From: Membranipora membranacea
Taxonomy: Eukaryota; Bryozoa; Gymnolaemata; Cheilostomatida; Membraniporidae
Direction of reading: 5' to 3'
Length of the DNA stretch: 64,000 nt
Assembly (NCBI GenBank): GCA_914767715.1
Contig: OU612067.1
Location: 14,451,001 to 14,515,000, forward strand
Numbering within the stretch: the stretch's first letter is position 1; each line of letters opens with the position of its first letter. The notes below the pieces were generated by a model. The model had not been told where the DNA came from. It made no database searches and saw nothing but the letters and a program-made list of their open reading frames with translations. The position numbers and the translations under genes were made by a program. Below are positions 34,127 through 48,300 of this stretch, piece by piece.

Positions 34127-34205
34127 GGTAGCCTGGGCAGGCCGCCTGTGGGGACTGGGGTGGTGTCACCACCACACCCACCACAGACAGCCTACCCAGG
34201 CTACC
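34127..34205. repeat. 79-bp GC-rich fold-back
   Basis: GGTAGCCTGGGCAGG and CCTGTGG at the left pair with CCACAGACAG and CCTACCCAGGCTACC at the right; the centre GGTGGTGTCACCACCAC also pairs. It lies about 240 bp upstream of the importin-4 start codon. Confidence 0.75.
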
Positions 34206-36429
34206 TTCCAGGGGTGTGAAGAATCCCATGCCTCTTCTATGCCTTTGGAAACCCCTCTACCTTTTGCCTTCATAAATACTGTCTCAAAAGTGCTGTCTGC
34301 AGATGCAGTCTCCCTCTTATTCTTATTTATCATGATAATGAACAAACAATATTTTTAATATCATATTAAGGAGGTCAGTCTTTCATAAGTGAACTGTTCA
34401 AACGTGGCTCTAGTATGGTGCTGATATTGAGTCGCCGCTTATAGTGATCTGAAACAAATTGTAATTTCATAACCATATATCTGGGACAGTCATTACTCAT
34501 GTATAATGTCATTATCGCAGGTCAGCCTAGTAGTTGACAGATAGGATGGGGTTTTCAAAGGCAGGACTGAGACAAAACCATGGCAGGGTTTTCTTAACAC
34601 TCCTCGGCTGAACTACTCCAAATCAACAACACAAGTCTTGGAGTGATGTTAGGCAGTCTCGAAAAATCGGAAGGCAGTCTTAAAAAGAAGTTACACTAAT
34701 TATTTTACAAGGGACCAATAACAGAAATATGATTCAATGCGCCACGGTGACTTAACAGTTTGGAGTTGTGTACACATGGATGATTATCGAACTGAATAGT
34801 CTTAGGGCTTTATTCTGTGGATACATTCATAGTAAGACAGGATTACAGCCAGATCAAACCATACATTAAAAAGGGAATTTCCGTCTCACATCCCACACAA
34901 AAAGAACATGCCTTGTGCCTCATACGCCCTGAATCTGGTTGCATGCCGCCTGCGTATAACTGGGTTGATTGTGTAATGCGTGATGGGATCAATCAAAGTT
35001 TCGAATGTGTTTTTTCAATGTTGTCCATATATCTGTGTATGGGTATTAGAAAAAATAGAAACATATATTGTGTTATCCTGCAAACATCAGCGTAAACAAT
35101 ATGTTTGTATGTTATATTAATGCATATCAGATCAAGCAGGTAAATTCAAGTTTACCCGTATATAATCTTTCATCCTAAATTGAGTATTTTATAATCTGAT
35201 CAAAAGGATCAGTAACTGATGATCCAATTCCCTGCCATCCAGAATCATTTACTGCAAAACAAGTAAATTTAGCATGATTGGGATGTTAATCTTCGGTATC
35301 CCTTCCATGGTTTAGCTTGGCTCCATTGAGCCTTTCATAGAAGATGAGCACTGAGTCTTTCCTTTGCCTGTAGGTGTTATGCTCGTCAATCAGATTCACA
35401 CTTTTCTCTTATTTCCCTACACAAAATCTCATTTTTTTAATCCCAAGAGTTAACTAATCACAAAACGCCAGTATGTGAAATACGCTTAAATAAAATCCAG
35501 TCTTAGATATGTTTGTTTTTACAATTTTATTAGCAGTAGACTGAAAGACAATGCTTTACCTTTAATCTCATCTGGTATAAAGTGAACACTCACAAAACGG
35601 TAATACTGTATTTTATAAGCACTAAATAATGCGCAAACTCAAGTTCAGCATTGTGTTATGATGCAATGAGATTAATGAGTTGTCCCCTCAGCGACTTGTA
35701 AGAGATAACTCCTAAACTAATGAGCATATTTTCCGGCTATATGTGTGTACGAGTATGTACTCAAGGGCTGCATCCACGGGTTTAAAAGTGGTAGGGCCAG
35801 GCAAGGTGAATGCGGGAGGTGCGCTCTAGCACCTTCCCGCCAGGGAGTATTTTTAACACTTACAGCAATTCCAGGAGTTTTTCAATACCGACCTCCTGAA
35901 AAAGTGGTAGGGCCCTGGCCTCTGAATACACCACTGATGGTACTTCCTGTTTATACCAGGGAGTTTAGGAAAGGAACTCAAACTCCCTGATGAAAATGCC
36001 CTTATCTGTCTTGACTATATCAAAGCCAATCTAATATCGATATGCCACCAAATATCAGGAAAGAAACAACGCAATCCCTTTGTTTCAGCTTTGCTTCACT
36101 GGAGTCATGCATGTAAGTTGACTGAAAAGTCATTTTGAAAACAGGTTCACAATTGCTGTGATATTTTACTATGCATTGAAACATTGAGGCTTAATGTTTA
36201 CACGCATGTGCTGACAGGAAACCAGATTTCCCTAAGTAGCAGCATGATGCTTTGTAAGAACACCCTGACGCTACAGGAAATAATAAAAATATTATTCAAG
36301 AAGTAAAGAAAACAATTTAACAATCAACTGTTGGGAGATGGGATGTGAAAGTGACCTAATTGTTATATATGTCTGTAGTGATCAAGCTGGTGAGCTTTTG
36401 AGTCTCACGGTTTGCGTTGCGCCGATAAT

Positions 36430-36680
36430 TAGTCGCTTTGGCGCAGTGGTAGGATCTATGCCTCTTGTTCGCCAGCCCCGGGTTTGATTCCTGGTGGGGG
36501 AAAAATTAAGAAGAAATTCTCTGGCTAACCACAATCCCTTCGGATGAGAACTACAAAAACAATGTGGGCCCGGGTTGTGCCTAGAGCAGCACTTTATAGA
36601 CACCCCCTCTGCCTCTTCGTAGGAGCAACCGTACACGGCGGGCATGGCTATAGGGAAAACTGAACAACCTAACCTAACCT
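36430..36680 (+). mobile_element. tRNA-derived SINE with (AACCT)n tail
   Basis: The head has an A-box (TTGGCGCAGTGGTAGGATCT, 36438-36457) and a B-box (GGTTTGATTCC, 36481-36491) whose T-stem pairs CCGGG with CCTGG. The body is ~170 bp, then the tail AACAACCTAACCTAACCT (36663-36680). No acceptor stem, so not a tRNA gene. A body fragment in opposite orientation at about 340-450 shows it is a dispersed family. Confidence 0.8.
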
Positions 36681-38033
36681 TGTCAGGACACTATATGGAG
36701 GAGTAGCGTTGATGTACTGAGACATTTGATTGTGAATGATGTCGTTGAATTGTGTAGTAGCATTCGCCCACAAACAACACTTACAGCAGTTTAGGATTTG
36801 ACTATACAGCCGTATCCATCGATATGAATATATATATATCAGTGGCCGTATCATATCATAACAAATTTGACTTGCCGTTGTTATCTGCATCTAGATTTTA
36901 TCTCATTTATTGTCACAAGGTTAGCCGGGTGTATATGTGCTTGTCAAAGTCTGTAGCAGGAATTACATAGGGACAGGGTACATAGAGCACACCCTATATC
37001 GATTAAGAAACTCAGTCTTGATATCCCATTAAAACTAGATCTCTCATTATATTTGAACCAACATAAATCAAAGCTAGATGACAGCTAGCAGTCCAATTCT
37101 GTTAAATTGACGTGGTTGTTCATGTGTAAAATTCTTTGTAACGATTTATCAGTAATAATAGGCTCATAAATAAGCCACTTCCTTGTTCTAACCACTGCAC
37201 CGGCAGCTATAAAAAAATTACTGCATGACGAGATGGATATTGTGTGTGGATAGTGTGATTCAAGAGGATACTATTCAACAAATCCAAAGCTAGCCTGACT
37301 GGTTGGACGATTAGGAAACTGAATATCAACTGTCAGACTGAGACTAGATTCATTGAATGTGAGTAACTGTTCTTGGCAGTAAACTTAGGAAATTAATGTG
37401 TGTATCAATCTTTATTTGCTAGTGATCAGTGTAAATGTAGCAGTAGTACAAACAAACAAAACACCTTCTCAATACCATAGATGACATGTTGGTTGGGTTC
37501 TATATGGGGTGATATATCACTTGCGGGCTGGGTTCGTCTAGGGCCACCATGAACCCCCCCCCCTCTTGCGGCACATGCTGCGGCCCCAAGCCAAGGTTTT
37601 ATTTTTTTGTTCTTATAATATGAGATGACTACAATTTGCATAATTCTAGCTAGTGATACGCAAAGTGTTATTATTTAAAAGCGTTTAAACTAGACCTCAT
37701 GACAGTGGACGAAGCATATAAAGTTTCACTAGGTGCAAAAGTGGGGTGGTTGTAGGGTCTTCTGTTCTCACAGGGTAATATGTCTAAATATCTGGCGTTA
37801 CCCTACCAAATAGGGCTACTTGGCATGTATGCTCAATCCCCAATGAGCTGAGTTCATCACCTAAATCTCAACGATCATATACAGAGCATTTCAGCGTTTT
37901 GTTGATGAACACCGTGGGAACGGATAAGAAGAAATTGCTAATGATGGCGGGTCACTGTCGGCCAGCAGAAGATACCCTCATTCTCTCCCAGGAGCACAGC
38001 AATAAAGTTGTTGATTCCTTTTATTTTTTACAG

Positions 38034-39330
38034 ATTCAGTGATTGAGTTGACAATGTCGGGAGAAGAAGATGAGACCTCTCCTGAGATACAAGAGACATC
38101 TCAAAGTGAGGCTTGTAGAAGTGCTTTATGAATACAGGAATATTTAAAAGTTTGCAGATTGGATAAATGTGTGGCCTTGTGACCTCTGCTCTGACTTGAA
38201 AATTGCCAAAGAAAGCATCATGATACCTCAAGAAAAAATTCTGTTTTATATGGTGCATATCTGAAGTCCGATTGTATGGATTATAAAGATGGACTGGTCT
38301 AAAAGTATTGCTCAAAATTTGGTCTTTAATGGACTCAGTTTTAGGTATTATCATGTTGAGTCCTTTCTGGGATAATTGAATATTAATTTAAACAACTAGG
38401 AAAAAGAATATCAATTTGTGTCTAATTGAACCACTCCAAGTATCATTCATTCCAAGTCAGTAGATGTCTTCCCTTCCCCAAAACAATTGCCTCATATCAG
38501 ACTATTTGTTTGGTGACGGTAACATCCTCAAATCAAATACACAGCGTTATCTTGCTTTCAAAAGAGCAGCGCAGCAATGGTGAACCATTGCCGCTCATTA
38601 TATCAAACAACTTGTCTGGCAGTCCAAATAGAGGGCACAGATATTTATCATAGAATGACTACCGTACAAAGATATTCATTTGTGACTTTTTCACACGACA
38701 ACCCTCATTTTATCTCTCATCAACGACCCTTTTTGAATTGCAGCTTGCATATATTTGCGTTGTTAGCAGATGTGATAGAATATTTCTTCAGACTGGCAGA
38801 AATGCTCGGACAGTTGTCACTCTAGGCTCCGTAGCATCTCCCTTGCTGTTTAGACGGTTTTTTTCTATTTTATTTTTTCTTCAAATAGTTTTATTTATAT
38901 TCATCACGACTTTTATAATCAGTATGGAATTAATAATGATTTATTCTTTTCCGCGCCCATGATAGATAATCGGTGAATATTTCGAATTTCATTTGTATAT
39001 GACAAAGTATATACAAAATAGATTGGTCGATTCTCTCTTGTTCTAGGTATCTACCATTTACATTCTGTTTTCTCATATGCGTTTATGTTATATTTCAGAT
39101 TACAGTGTCTGGTTTAGACATAGCTTGGAACCTGAGATCATCGGCTTCCCAGTAATTTATGACAACCTGCTTAACCGGTTATCCTTGTCCGATCTGACAG
39201 CTGCTACAAGTGGCCTCCATATCTCACACATGATCATCAGAGGTGATATCCCACCTACTCTAAGTCAGTTAGCTCCTGATCTGAAATGTCTCAGACTGAC
39301 TGAGATATCGCATGCAGATCAGCTTGGGAG
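38034..39330 (+). CDS. 5' exons of the LRR-Roc-COR-caspase gene
   Basis: Exon 38034-38105 follows TTTTTTACAG and holds the first ATG (38054), reading MSGEEDETSPEIQETSQ, an acidic, disordered start; donor GTGAGG. Exon 39099-39330 reads YSVWFRHSLEPEIIGFPVIY then DNLLNRLSLSDLTAATSGLH and ends at ADQLG plus two bases. The start was chosen because the ATG follows in-frame stops in the exon and the exon phase fits. The second exon has a leucine pattern (FPVIYDNLLNRLSLSDLTAA) faintly like an F-box; not assigned. Confidence 0.75.
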
Positions 39331-42300
39331 GTGAGTGCGCTGTTGGTTCACATTGAATTTTAAAGTCTTGTTGGCAATCTGGGTAGAATGCATGGGTTTC
39401 CAAGTAAAATGACTGGACTAAGAACTATTTTCCTACAGTATGGTGTCTTGAGGATGAAGACAAGCGCTTGTCAATGATATCAATTAAGATGGTGACTAGC
39501 AGCTTCTCTTTGAAAAATTAAAAAAAAAAAGTATATAACAGTGTCTGGTCTCTGACAGCACTAGAAGTGTTAAGATTACAAGGTAATGAGAAACTGCAGG
39601 CATAACCTGATGTTATATAGTCATGATGGAGGTTGTGGATTGTCAATCTTTGGTACAATACCCCTATTTGACCAATGATGGGCCTGTTGAACCACTGCTC
39701 AAAGTAAAACAAACTACAAACTTGATCAAAAACAAAATAGGAAAGATGAGTTATGGTATGTATGTATGTATGTATGAGGTATGGGTAAAGGGCTCTGTGT
39801 GAGGACAACAGTGGGGAGGGGGAACCTGTGACCAGGTCAAGAGAGCTCTCTCTGCATCAAAGATCAGATGACAAACAAACTTTTGAAGACTTTTTAGCCT
39901 GGGTAAATCCGTTTGACTAGAGAAGATAACTTGAAAATAAATTGAAATATTGTTGAGTTCAGAATAAAATAAGAGTTGTCCTGTTTTATTCTATGGTCTA
40001 TTGGTCATATGTTCGATGACTACTTATTCCAATGCTGAATTTAAATACATTCTACTTCACTCCAGCCAGGCTCTACTAGCTAAGCCTAAGTAAGTAGTAG
40101 TTTTACAAACAGTATGGCATACCAAATGGACAAGAAATCACATAGAATAAGAAGAAGAATCTATAAGTCGAACCGAGGACTACTCCTTAGTCAAACTAAC
40201 AAAGATTTTTGGGATGAGTGGGTCTTTATTGTAAATCCGAATTTATTAGAATGATAGACAGGTCTGTGTTGTGACCTTGGAAATGTCATGGCGGATTTAC
40301 CCAGGAGTGTTACTTGCCATATGTAAAAAAGTGGTATCCTCATCAAACAGCAGAGAATATTCTCATTTATGGCAGTTAACTTTAGGTATCTTGATGTCAG
40401 TAATACGATTTTGAAGTGTGAAATCAAATTGTTATCTGTTAGAAGCAGTTATATCATCATCCTACCTCATCTTGTCTATATTTATATTTCAGTATTTGTT
40501 CACTGACAGTACTAGAGGAGTTACATGTGTACGGTAACAAGAAGATACAAGCATTACCTGATGATATAGGTATGATAAGTTCGCTGACAAAGTTATATGC
40601 ATGGGGCTGTGATCTGTCTCATATACCTGACAGGTGAGAAAATTTTCTGTCATCAGATTTGGGTGAGTGACGACATTATTTATAATTATTAACTATGTAG
40701 GAAGTGGAATCTTCGTTGCACAGCAAAGTTTATTTCACCTTTGAAAGATTTATCTTTAGGTCCCTCTATGACTGAAGTACATTTTTTAATTGATCTGTCT
40801 CATATACCTGACAGGTGAGTCATTTCTCTGTTATCAGATTTTGGTGAGTGATGACGGTAATACAATCATTAATAATATTTTTAAGTGTGATGTCGAATGT
40901 TTTCTATGATAATCAGTTATCAGCGAAATCTATTTACCCGTTGATAATTTACCTATAGGTATCTTGATGTCAGTGATATAATTTATAACTACCCTATAGG
41001 AGTTTAATTTAGCTAGAGTTTAATTTCGCTATCTGGACCTGGTACTAAATTTCACTCATACTAAATTTCGCTAGTAGGCTTACTAGTGAAAATTAAAAAT
41101 TTTCCATCTAATTGCAAGGCAGACACTTAGACCACTAAACCACGCTAGCTTGTATGCTTAGGTAAGGTGTATTCCTGTATAATTCTACATCGTTTATGAA
41201 ACTATGGTGAGTGAGTTTAATTTAAGATACACTAAATTTCGCAAGCTAGGCAACAACGGGAAAAGCGAATCCTAAATGCCGCGAAAACAAAACTCCTATA
41301 GGGTATGCCAATTAATTGTTCTCTGTCAGAAGCAGCTATATCCTCATCTTTACCTCACATTGTCTATATTTTTTTTTCAGCATTTGTTCACTGTCAGCAC
41401 TAGAGGTTATATCTGTAAGAGGTAATAAGAAGCTCAAATCATTACCTGATGATATAGGTATAATGAGTTCACTGAAGGAGATAGATGCATCATGGTGTGA
41501 TCTGTCTTATATACCTGACAGGTGAGTTATTTCTCTGTTATCAGATTTTGGTGAGTGATGACGGTGATACAATCATTAATAATATTTTTAAGTGTGATAT
41601 CGAATTGTTTTCTATGATAATCAGTCATCAGCGAAATCTATTTACCCGTTGATAATTTACCTATAGGTATGTTGATGTCAGTAATACAATTGTTAACTAT
41701 GACACCTAATTGTTATCTGTCAGAAGCGGCTACATCCTCATCTTTACCTCACATTGTCTATATTTTTATTTCAGCATTTATTCACTGTCAACACTAGAGG
41801 TAATATCTGTAAGAGGTAATAAGAAGCTCAAATCATTACTTGATGATATAGGTATAATGAGTTCACTGAAGGAGATAGATGCATCATGGTGTGATCTGTC
41901 TCATATACCTGACAGGTGAGTTAATTTTCCGTTACCAGATTTTTGTGAGTGATTATGAGCCAGCCGCCTTATAGATAATCTCAAACTGTGCAGGAAGTGG
42001 TATATTTATTTCACAGCAAAGCATATTTTCTGTTAATAATTTTATGACAGATATACAATTACTATTTGTGATATCAAAATGTTATCTGGGAGTAGCAGTT
42101 ATCTCCTCTTCTTACCTCACCTTGTCTATATTTATATTTCAGTGTCTGTTCACTGACAGCACTAGAGGAGTTACATATAGACGGTAACGAGAGGCTACAA
42201 ACATTACCTGATGATATAGGTATGATAAGTTCGCTGACAAAGTTATATGCATGGGGCTGTGATCTGTCTCATATACCTGACAGGTGAGTCATTTTTCCAT

Positions 42301-45300
42301 TATCCCGTGATAGCAGTAATACGATTTTACATTGTGGTATCAAATTGTTATCTGTGAGAAGCAGTTATATCCACATCTTACCTCACCTTGTCTATATTTA
42401 TATTTCAGTATTTGTTCACTGACAGCACTAGAGGAGTTATATATAGGCGGTAACCAGAAGCTACAAACATTACCTGACGATATAGGTATGATGAGTGCAC
42501 TGACAAAGTTATATGCATGGGACTGTGATCTGTCTCATATGCCTGACAGGTGAGTCATTTCTCTGTTATAAGATTTTGGTGAGTGATGACAGTGATACAA
42601 TCATTAATAATATTTCTAAGTGTGATATCAAATAGTTTTCTATGATAATCAGTCATCAGCAAAATCTATTCTCTCTTTGATAATTTACCTATAGGTATGT
42701 TGATGTCAGTAATACAATTGTTAACTATGACATCTAATTGTTATCTGTCAGAAGCGGCTATATCCTCATCTTTACCTCACATTGTGTATATTTATATTAT
42801 TTCAGAATTTGTTCACTGTCAGCACTAGAGGTTATATCTGTAAATCGTAATAAGAAGCTCAAATCATTACCTGATGATATAGGTATGATGAGTTCACTGA
42901 AGGAGATAGATACATCATGGTGTGATCTGTCTCATATACCTGACAGGTGAGTCATTTCTCTGTTATCAGATTTTGGTGAGTGATGACGGTGATACAATCA
43001 ATCATCAATAATATTTTTAAGTGTGATATCGAATTATTTTCTATGATAATCAGTTACCAGCAAAATCCATTTACCCGTTGATAATTTACCTATAGGTATC
43101 TTGATGTCAGTGATATATTTTATAGCTATGCCATTTAATTGTTATCTGTCAGAGGCGGCTATATCCTCATCTTACCTCACATTATGTATATTTATATTTC
43201 AGTATTTGTTCACTGTCAGCACTAGAGGAGTTAGATATAAACGGTAACAAGAAGCTACGCACATTACCTGATGATATAGGTATGATGAGATCACTGAAGG
43301 TGATAAAGGCATTGGACTGTGATCTGTCTCATATACCTGACAGGTGAGTCATTTCTCTGTTATCAAATTTTGGTGAGTGATGACGGTGATACAAACAATC
43401 ATCAATAATATTTTTAAGTGTGATATCGAATTGTTTTCTATGATAATCAGTTATCGGCGAAATCTATTTACCCGTTGATAATTTACCTATAGGTATCTTG
43501 ATGTTAGTGATATAATTTATAACTATGCCATTTAATTGTTATCTGTCAGAAGCAGCTATATCCTCATCTTACCTCACATTGTGTATATTTATATTTCAGT
43601 ATCTGTTCACTGTCAGCACTAGAGGAGTTAGATATAGGCAGTAACAAGAAGCTACAAACATTACCTGATGATATAGGTATGATGAGTACACTGACAAAGT
43701 TATATGCATGGGGCTGTGATCTGTCTCATATACCTGCCAGGTGAGTCATTTTTCCGTTATCCCGTGATAGCAGTAATACGATTTTTCATTGTGGTATCTG
43801 TGAGAAGCAGTTATATCCACATCTTACCTCACCTTGTCTATATTTATATTTCAGCATTTGTTCACTGACAGCACTAGAGGAGTTATATATAGGCGGTAAC
43901 CAGAAGATACAAACGTTACCTGATGATATAGGTATGATGAGTACAATGACAAAGTTATATGCATGGGGCTGTGATCTGTCTCATATACCTGCCAGGTGAG
44001 TCATTTCTGTGTTATCAGGTTTGGGTGAGTGATGACGGTGATACAATCAATCATTAAAAATATTTTTTAGTGTGATATCAAATAGTTTTCTATGATAATC
44101 AGTTATCAGCGAAATCTATTTTCTCTTTGATAATTTACCTATAGGTATGTTGATGTCAGTAATACAATTGTTAACCATGACATCTAATTGTTATCTGTCA
44201 GAAGCGGCCATATCCTCATCTTTACCTCACATTGTGTATATTTATATTTCAGCATTTGTTCACTGTCAGCACTAGAGGTTATATCTGTACGTCGTAATAA
44301 GAAGCTCAAATCATTACCTGATGATATAGGTATGATGAGTTCACTGAAGGAGATAGATACATCATGGTGTGACCTGTCTCATATACCTGACAGGTGAGTC
44401 ATTTCTCTGTTATCAGATTTTGGTGAGTGATGACGGTGATACAATCAATCATCAATAATATTTTTAAGTGTGATATCGAATTGTTTTCTATGATAATCAG
44501 TTATCAGTGAAATCTATTGACCCGTTGATAAATTACCTATAGGTATCTTGATGTCAGTGATATAATTTATAACTATGCCATTCAATTGTTATCTGTCAGA
44601 AGCGGCTATATCCTCATCTTACCTCACATTGTGTATATTTATATTTCAGTATTTGTTCACTGACAGCACTCGAGGAGTTACATATAAACGATAACAAGAA
44701 GATACAAACATTACCTGATGATATAGGTATGATGAGTTCACTGAAGGTGATAAAGGCGTGGCACTGTGATCTGTCTCATATACCTGACAGGTGAGTCATT
44801 TCTCTGTTATCAGATTTTGGTGAGTGATGACGGTGATAAAATCAATCATTTATAATATTTCCAAGTGTGATATCCAATTTTTTGCTATAATAATCAGTTG
44901 TCAGCAAAATCCATTTACCCTTTGATAATTTACCTATAGGTATCTTGATGTCAGTGATATAATTTATAACTATGCCATTTAATTGTTATATGTCGGAAGC
45001 AGCTATATCCTCATCTAACCTCACATTGTGTATATTTATATTTCAGTATTTGTTCACTGACAGCACTAGAGCTGTTACATATACACGGTAACAAGAAGCT
45101 ACAAACATTACCCGATGATATAGGTATGATGAGTTCACTGAAGGTGATAACGGCGTTTGACTGTGATCTGTCTCATATACCTGACAGGTGAGTAATTTCT
45201 CTGTTATCAGATTTTGGTGAGTGATGACGGTGATACAATCAATCATTAATAATATTTTAAAGTTTGATGTCGAATTGTTTTTTATGAGAATCAGTTATCA

Positions 45301-48300
45301 GCGAAATCTATTTTCTCTTTGATAAAATACCTCTGTGACTGTGATCTGTCTCATATACCTGACAGGTGAGTCATTTCTCTGTTATCAGGTTTTGGTCAGT
45401 GATGACGGTGATACAATCATAAATAATATTTTTAAGTGTGATATCGATGTGTTTTCTATGATAATCAGTTATGAGCGAAATCTATTTACCCATTGATAAT
45501 TTACCTATAGGTATCTTAATGTCACTGATATATATTTATAACTATGCCATTTATTTGTTATCTGTCAGAAGCAGCTATATCCTCATCTTACCTCACATTG
45601 TGTATATTTATATTTCAGTATTTGTTCACTGATAGCACTAGAGGTGCTAGATGTAAAAGGTAATACAAGGCTACAAAATTTACCCGATGATATAGGTATG
45701 ATGAGTTCACTGAAGGTGATAACGGCGTTTGACTGTGATCTGTCTCATATACCTGACAGGTGAGTCATTTCTCTGTTATCAGATTTTGGTGAGTGATGAC
45801 GGTGATACAATCAATCATTAATAATATTTTTAAGTTTGATGTCGAATTGTTTTTTATGAGAATCAGTTATCAGCGAAATCTATTTTCTCTTTGATAAAAT
45901 ACCTCTGTGACTGTGATCTGTCTCATATACCTGACATGTGAGTCATTTCTCTGTTATCAGGTTTTGGTCAGTGATGACGGTGATACAATCATAAATAATA
46001 TTTTTAAGTGTGATATCGATGTGTTTTCTATGATAATCAGTTATGAGCGAAATCTATTTACCCATTGATAATTTACCTATAGATATCTTGATGTCTGTGA
46101 TATAATTCATAGCTATGCCATTTAATTGTTATCTGTCAGAAGCGGCTATATCCTCATCTAACCTCACATTGTGTATATTTATATTTCAGTATTTGTTCAC
46201 TGACAGCACTAGAGCGGTTACATATACGCGGTAACAAGAAGTTACAAACATTACCCGATGATATAGGTATGATGAGTTCACTGAAGGTGATAACGGCGTT
46301 TGACTGTGATCTGTCTCATATACCTGACAGGTGAGTCATTTCTCTGTTATCAGATTTTGGTGAGTGATGACGGTGATACAATCAATCATTAATAATATTT
46401 TAAAGTTTGATGTCGAATTGTTTTTTATGAGAATCAGTTATCAGCGAAATCTATTTTCTCTTTGATAAAATACCTCTGTGACTGTGATCTGTCTCATATA
46501 CCTGACAGGTGAGTCATTTCTCTGTTATCAGGTTTTGGTCAGTGATGACGGTGATACAATCATAAATAATATTTTTAAGTGTGATATCGATGTGTTTTCT
46601 ATGATAATCAGTTATGAGCGAAATCTATTTACCCATTGATAATTTACCTATAGATATCTTGATGTCTGTGATATAATTCATAGCTATGCCATTTAATTGT
46701 TATCTGTCAGAAGCGGCTATATCCTCATCTAACCTCACATTGTGTATATTTATATTTCAGTATTTGTTCACTGACAGCACTAGAGCGGTTACATATACGC
46801 GGTAACAAGAAGTTACAAACATTACCCGATGATATAGGTATGATGAGTTCACTGAAGGTGATAACGGCGTTTGACTGTGATCTGTCTCATATACCTGACA
46901 GGTGAGTCATTTCTCTGTTATCAGATTTTGGTGAGTGATGACGGTGATACAATCAATCATTAATAATATTTTAAAGTTTGATGTCGAATTGTTTTTTATG
47001 AGAATCAGTTATCAGCGAAATCTATTTTCTCTTTGATAAAATACCTCTGTGACTGTGATCTGTCTCATATACCTGACAGGTGAGTCATTTCTCTGTTATA
47101 AGATTTCGGTGAGTGATGACAGTGATACAATCATTAATAATATTTTAAAGTGTGATATGGAAATGTTTTCTATGATAACCAGTTATCAGCGAAATCTATT
47201 TACCCGTTGATAATTTACCTATAGGTATCTTGATGTCAGGGATATAATTTATAGCTATGCCATTTAATTGTTATCTGTCAGAAGCGGCTATATCCTCATC
47301 TTACCTCACATTGTGTATATTTATATTTCAGTATTTGTTCACTGTCAGCACTAGAGGAGTTATCTGTACAGGGTAACCAGAAGCTACAAACATTACCTGA
47401 TGATATAGGTATGATGAGTTCACTGAAGGTGATAATTGCATCTGACTGTGATCTGTCTCCTATACCTGACAGGTGAGTCATTTCTCTGTTTTATCAGATT
47501 TTGGTGAGTGATGACGGTGATACAATCAATCATTATTAATATTTTTAAGTTTGATGTCGATTTGTTTTCTATGATAATCAGTTATCAGCGAAATCTATTT
47601 TCTCTTTGATAATATACCTGACAGGTGAGTCTTTTCTCTGTTATCAGAGTTTGGTCAGTGATGACGGTGATACGATCATTAATAATATTTTTAAGTGTGA
47701 TATCGAATTGTTTTCTATGATAATCAGTTATCAGCGAACTTTATTTACCCGTTGATGATTTACCTATAGGTATCTTGATGTCAGTGATATAATTTATAAC
47801 TATGCCATTTAATTGTTATCTGTCACAAGCGGCTATATCCTCATCTTACCTCACATTGTGTATATTTATATTTCAGTATTTGTTCACTGACAGCACTAGA
47901 GGAGTTACATATAAACGGGAACAAGAAGCTAGAAACATTACCTGATGATATTGGTATGATGAGTGCACTGAAGGTGATAATGGCATGGGACTGTGATCTG
48001 TCTCATATACCTGGCAGGTGAGTCATTTCTCTGTTATCAGATTTTGGTGAGTGATGACGGTGATACAATCATTAATAATATTTTTAAGTGTGATATCGAA
48101 TTGTTTTCTATGATAATCAGTTATCAGCGAAATCCATTTACCCGTTGATAATTTACCTATAGGTATCTTGATATCAGTGATATAATTTATAACTATGTCA
48201 TTTAATTGCTATCTGCCAGAAGCGGCTATATCCTCATCTTACCTCACATTGTGTATATTTATATTTCAGTATTTGTTCACTGACAGCACTAGAGGAGTTA

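Larger units (their letters stand above)
33890..38033. other. Head-to-head intergenic region (importin-4 / LRR-Roc-COR-caspase gene)
   Basis: About 4.1 kb between the two start codons, so it must hold both promoters. No clear TATA was found for either. Contents: a fold-back at 34127-34205, a diffuse repeat with two GTGGTAGGGCC copies at 35785-35920, a tRNA-derived SINE at 36430-36680, and a C-run at about 37553-37562. No coding exon recognised; upstream non-coding exons of the LRR gene could lie here. Confidence 0.6.

Noticed and set aside
34062-34358. 98-aa frame upstream of importin-4
   Set aside because: It runs through the 34127-34205 fold-back and has no homology I recognise.
36430-36500. 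tRNA gene
   Set aside because: The T-arm pairs, but no acceptor stem exists and a SINE body with an AACCT tail follows.
38028-38354. Minus-strand 108-aa frame overlapping the LRR-gene first exon
   Set aside because: No domain, no supporting splice sites, and the opposite strand carries a phase-matched coding exon here.
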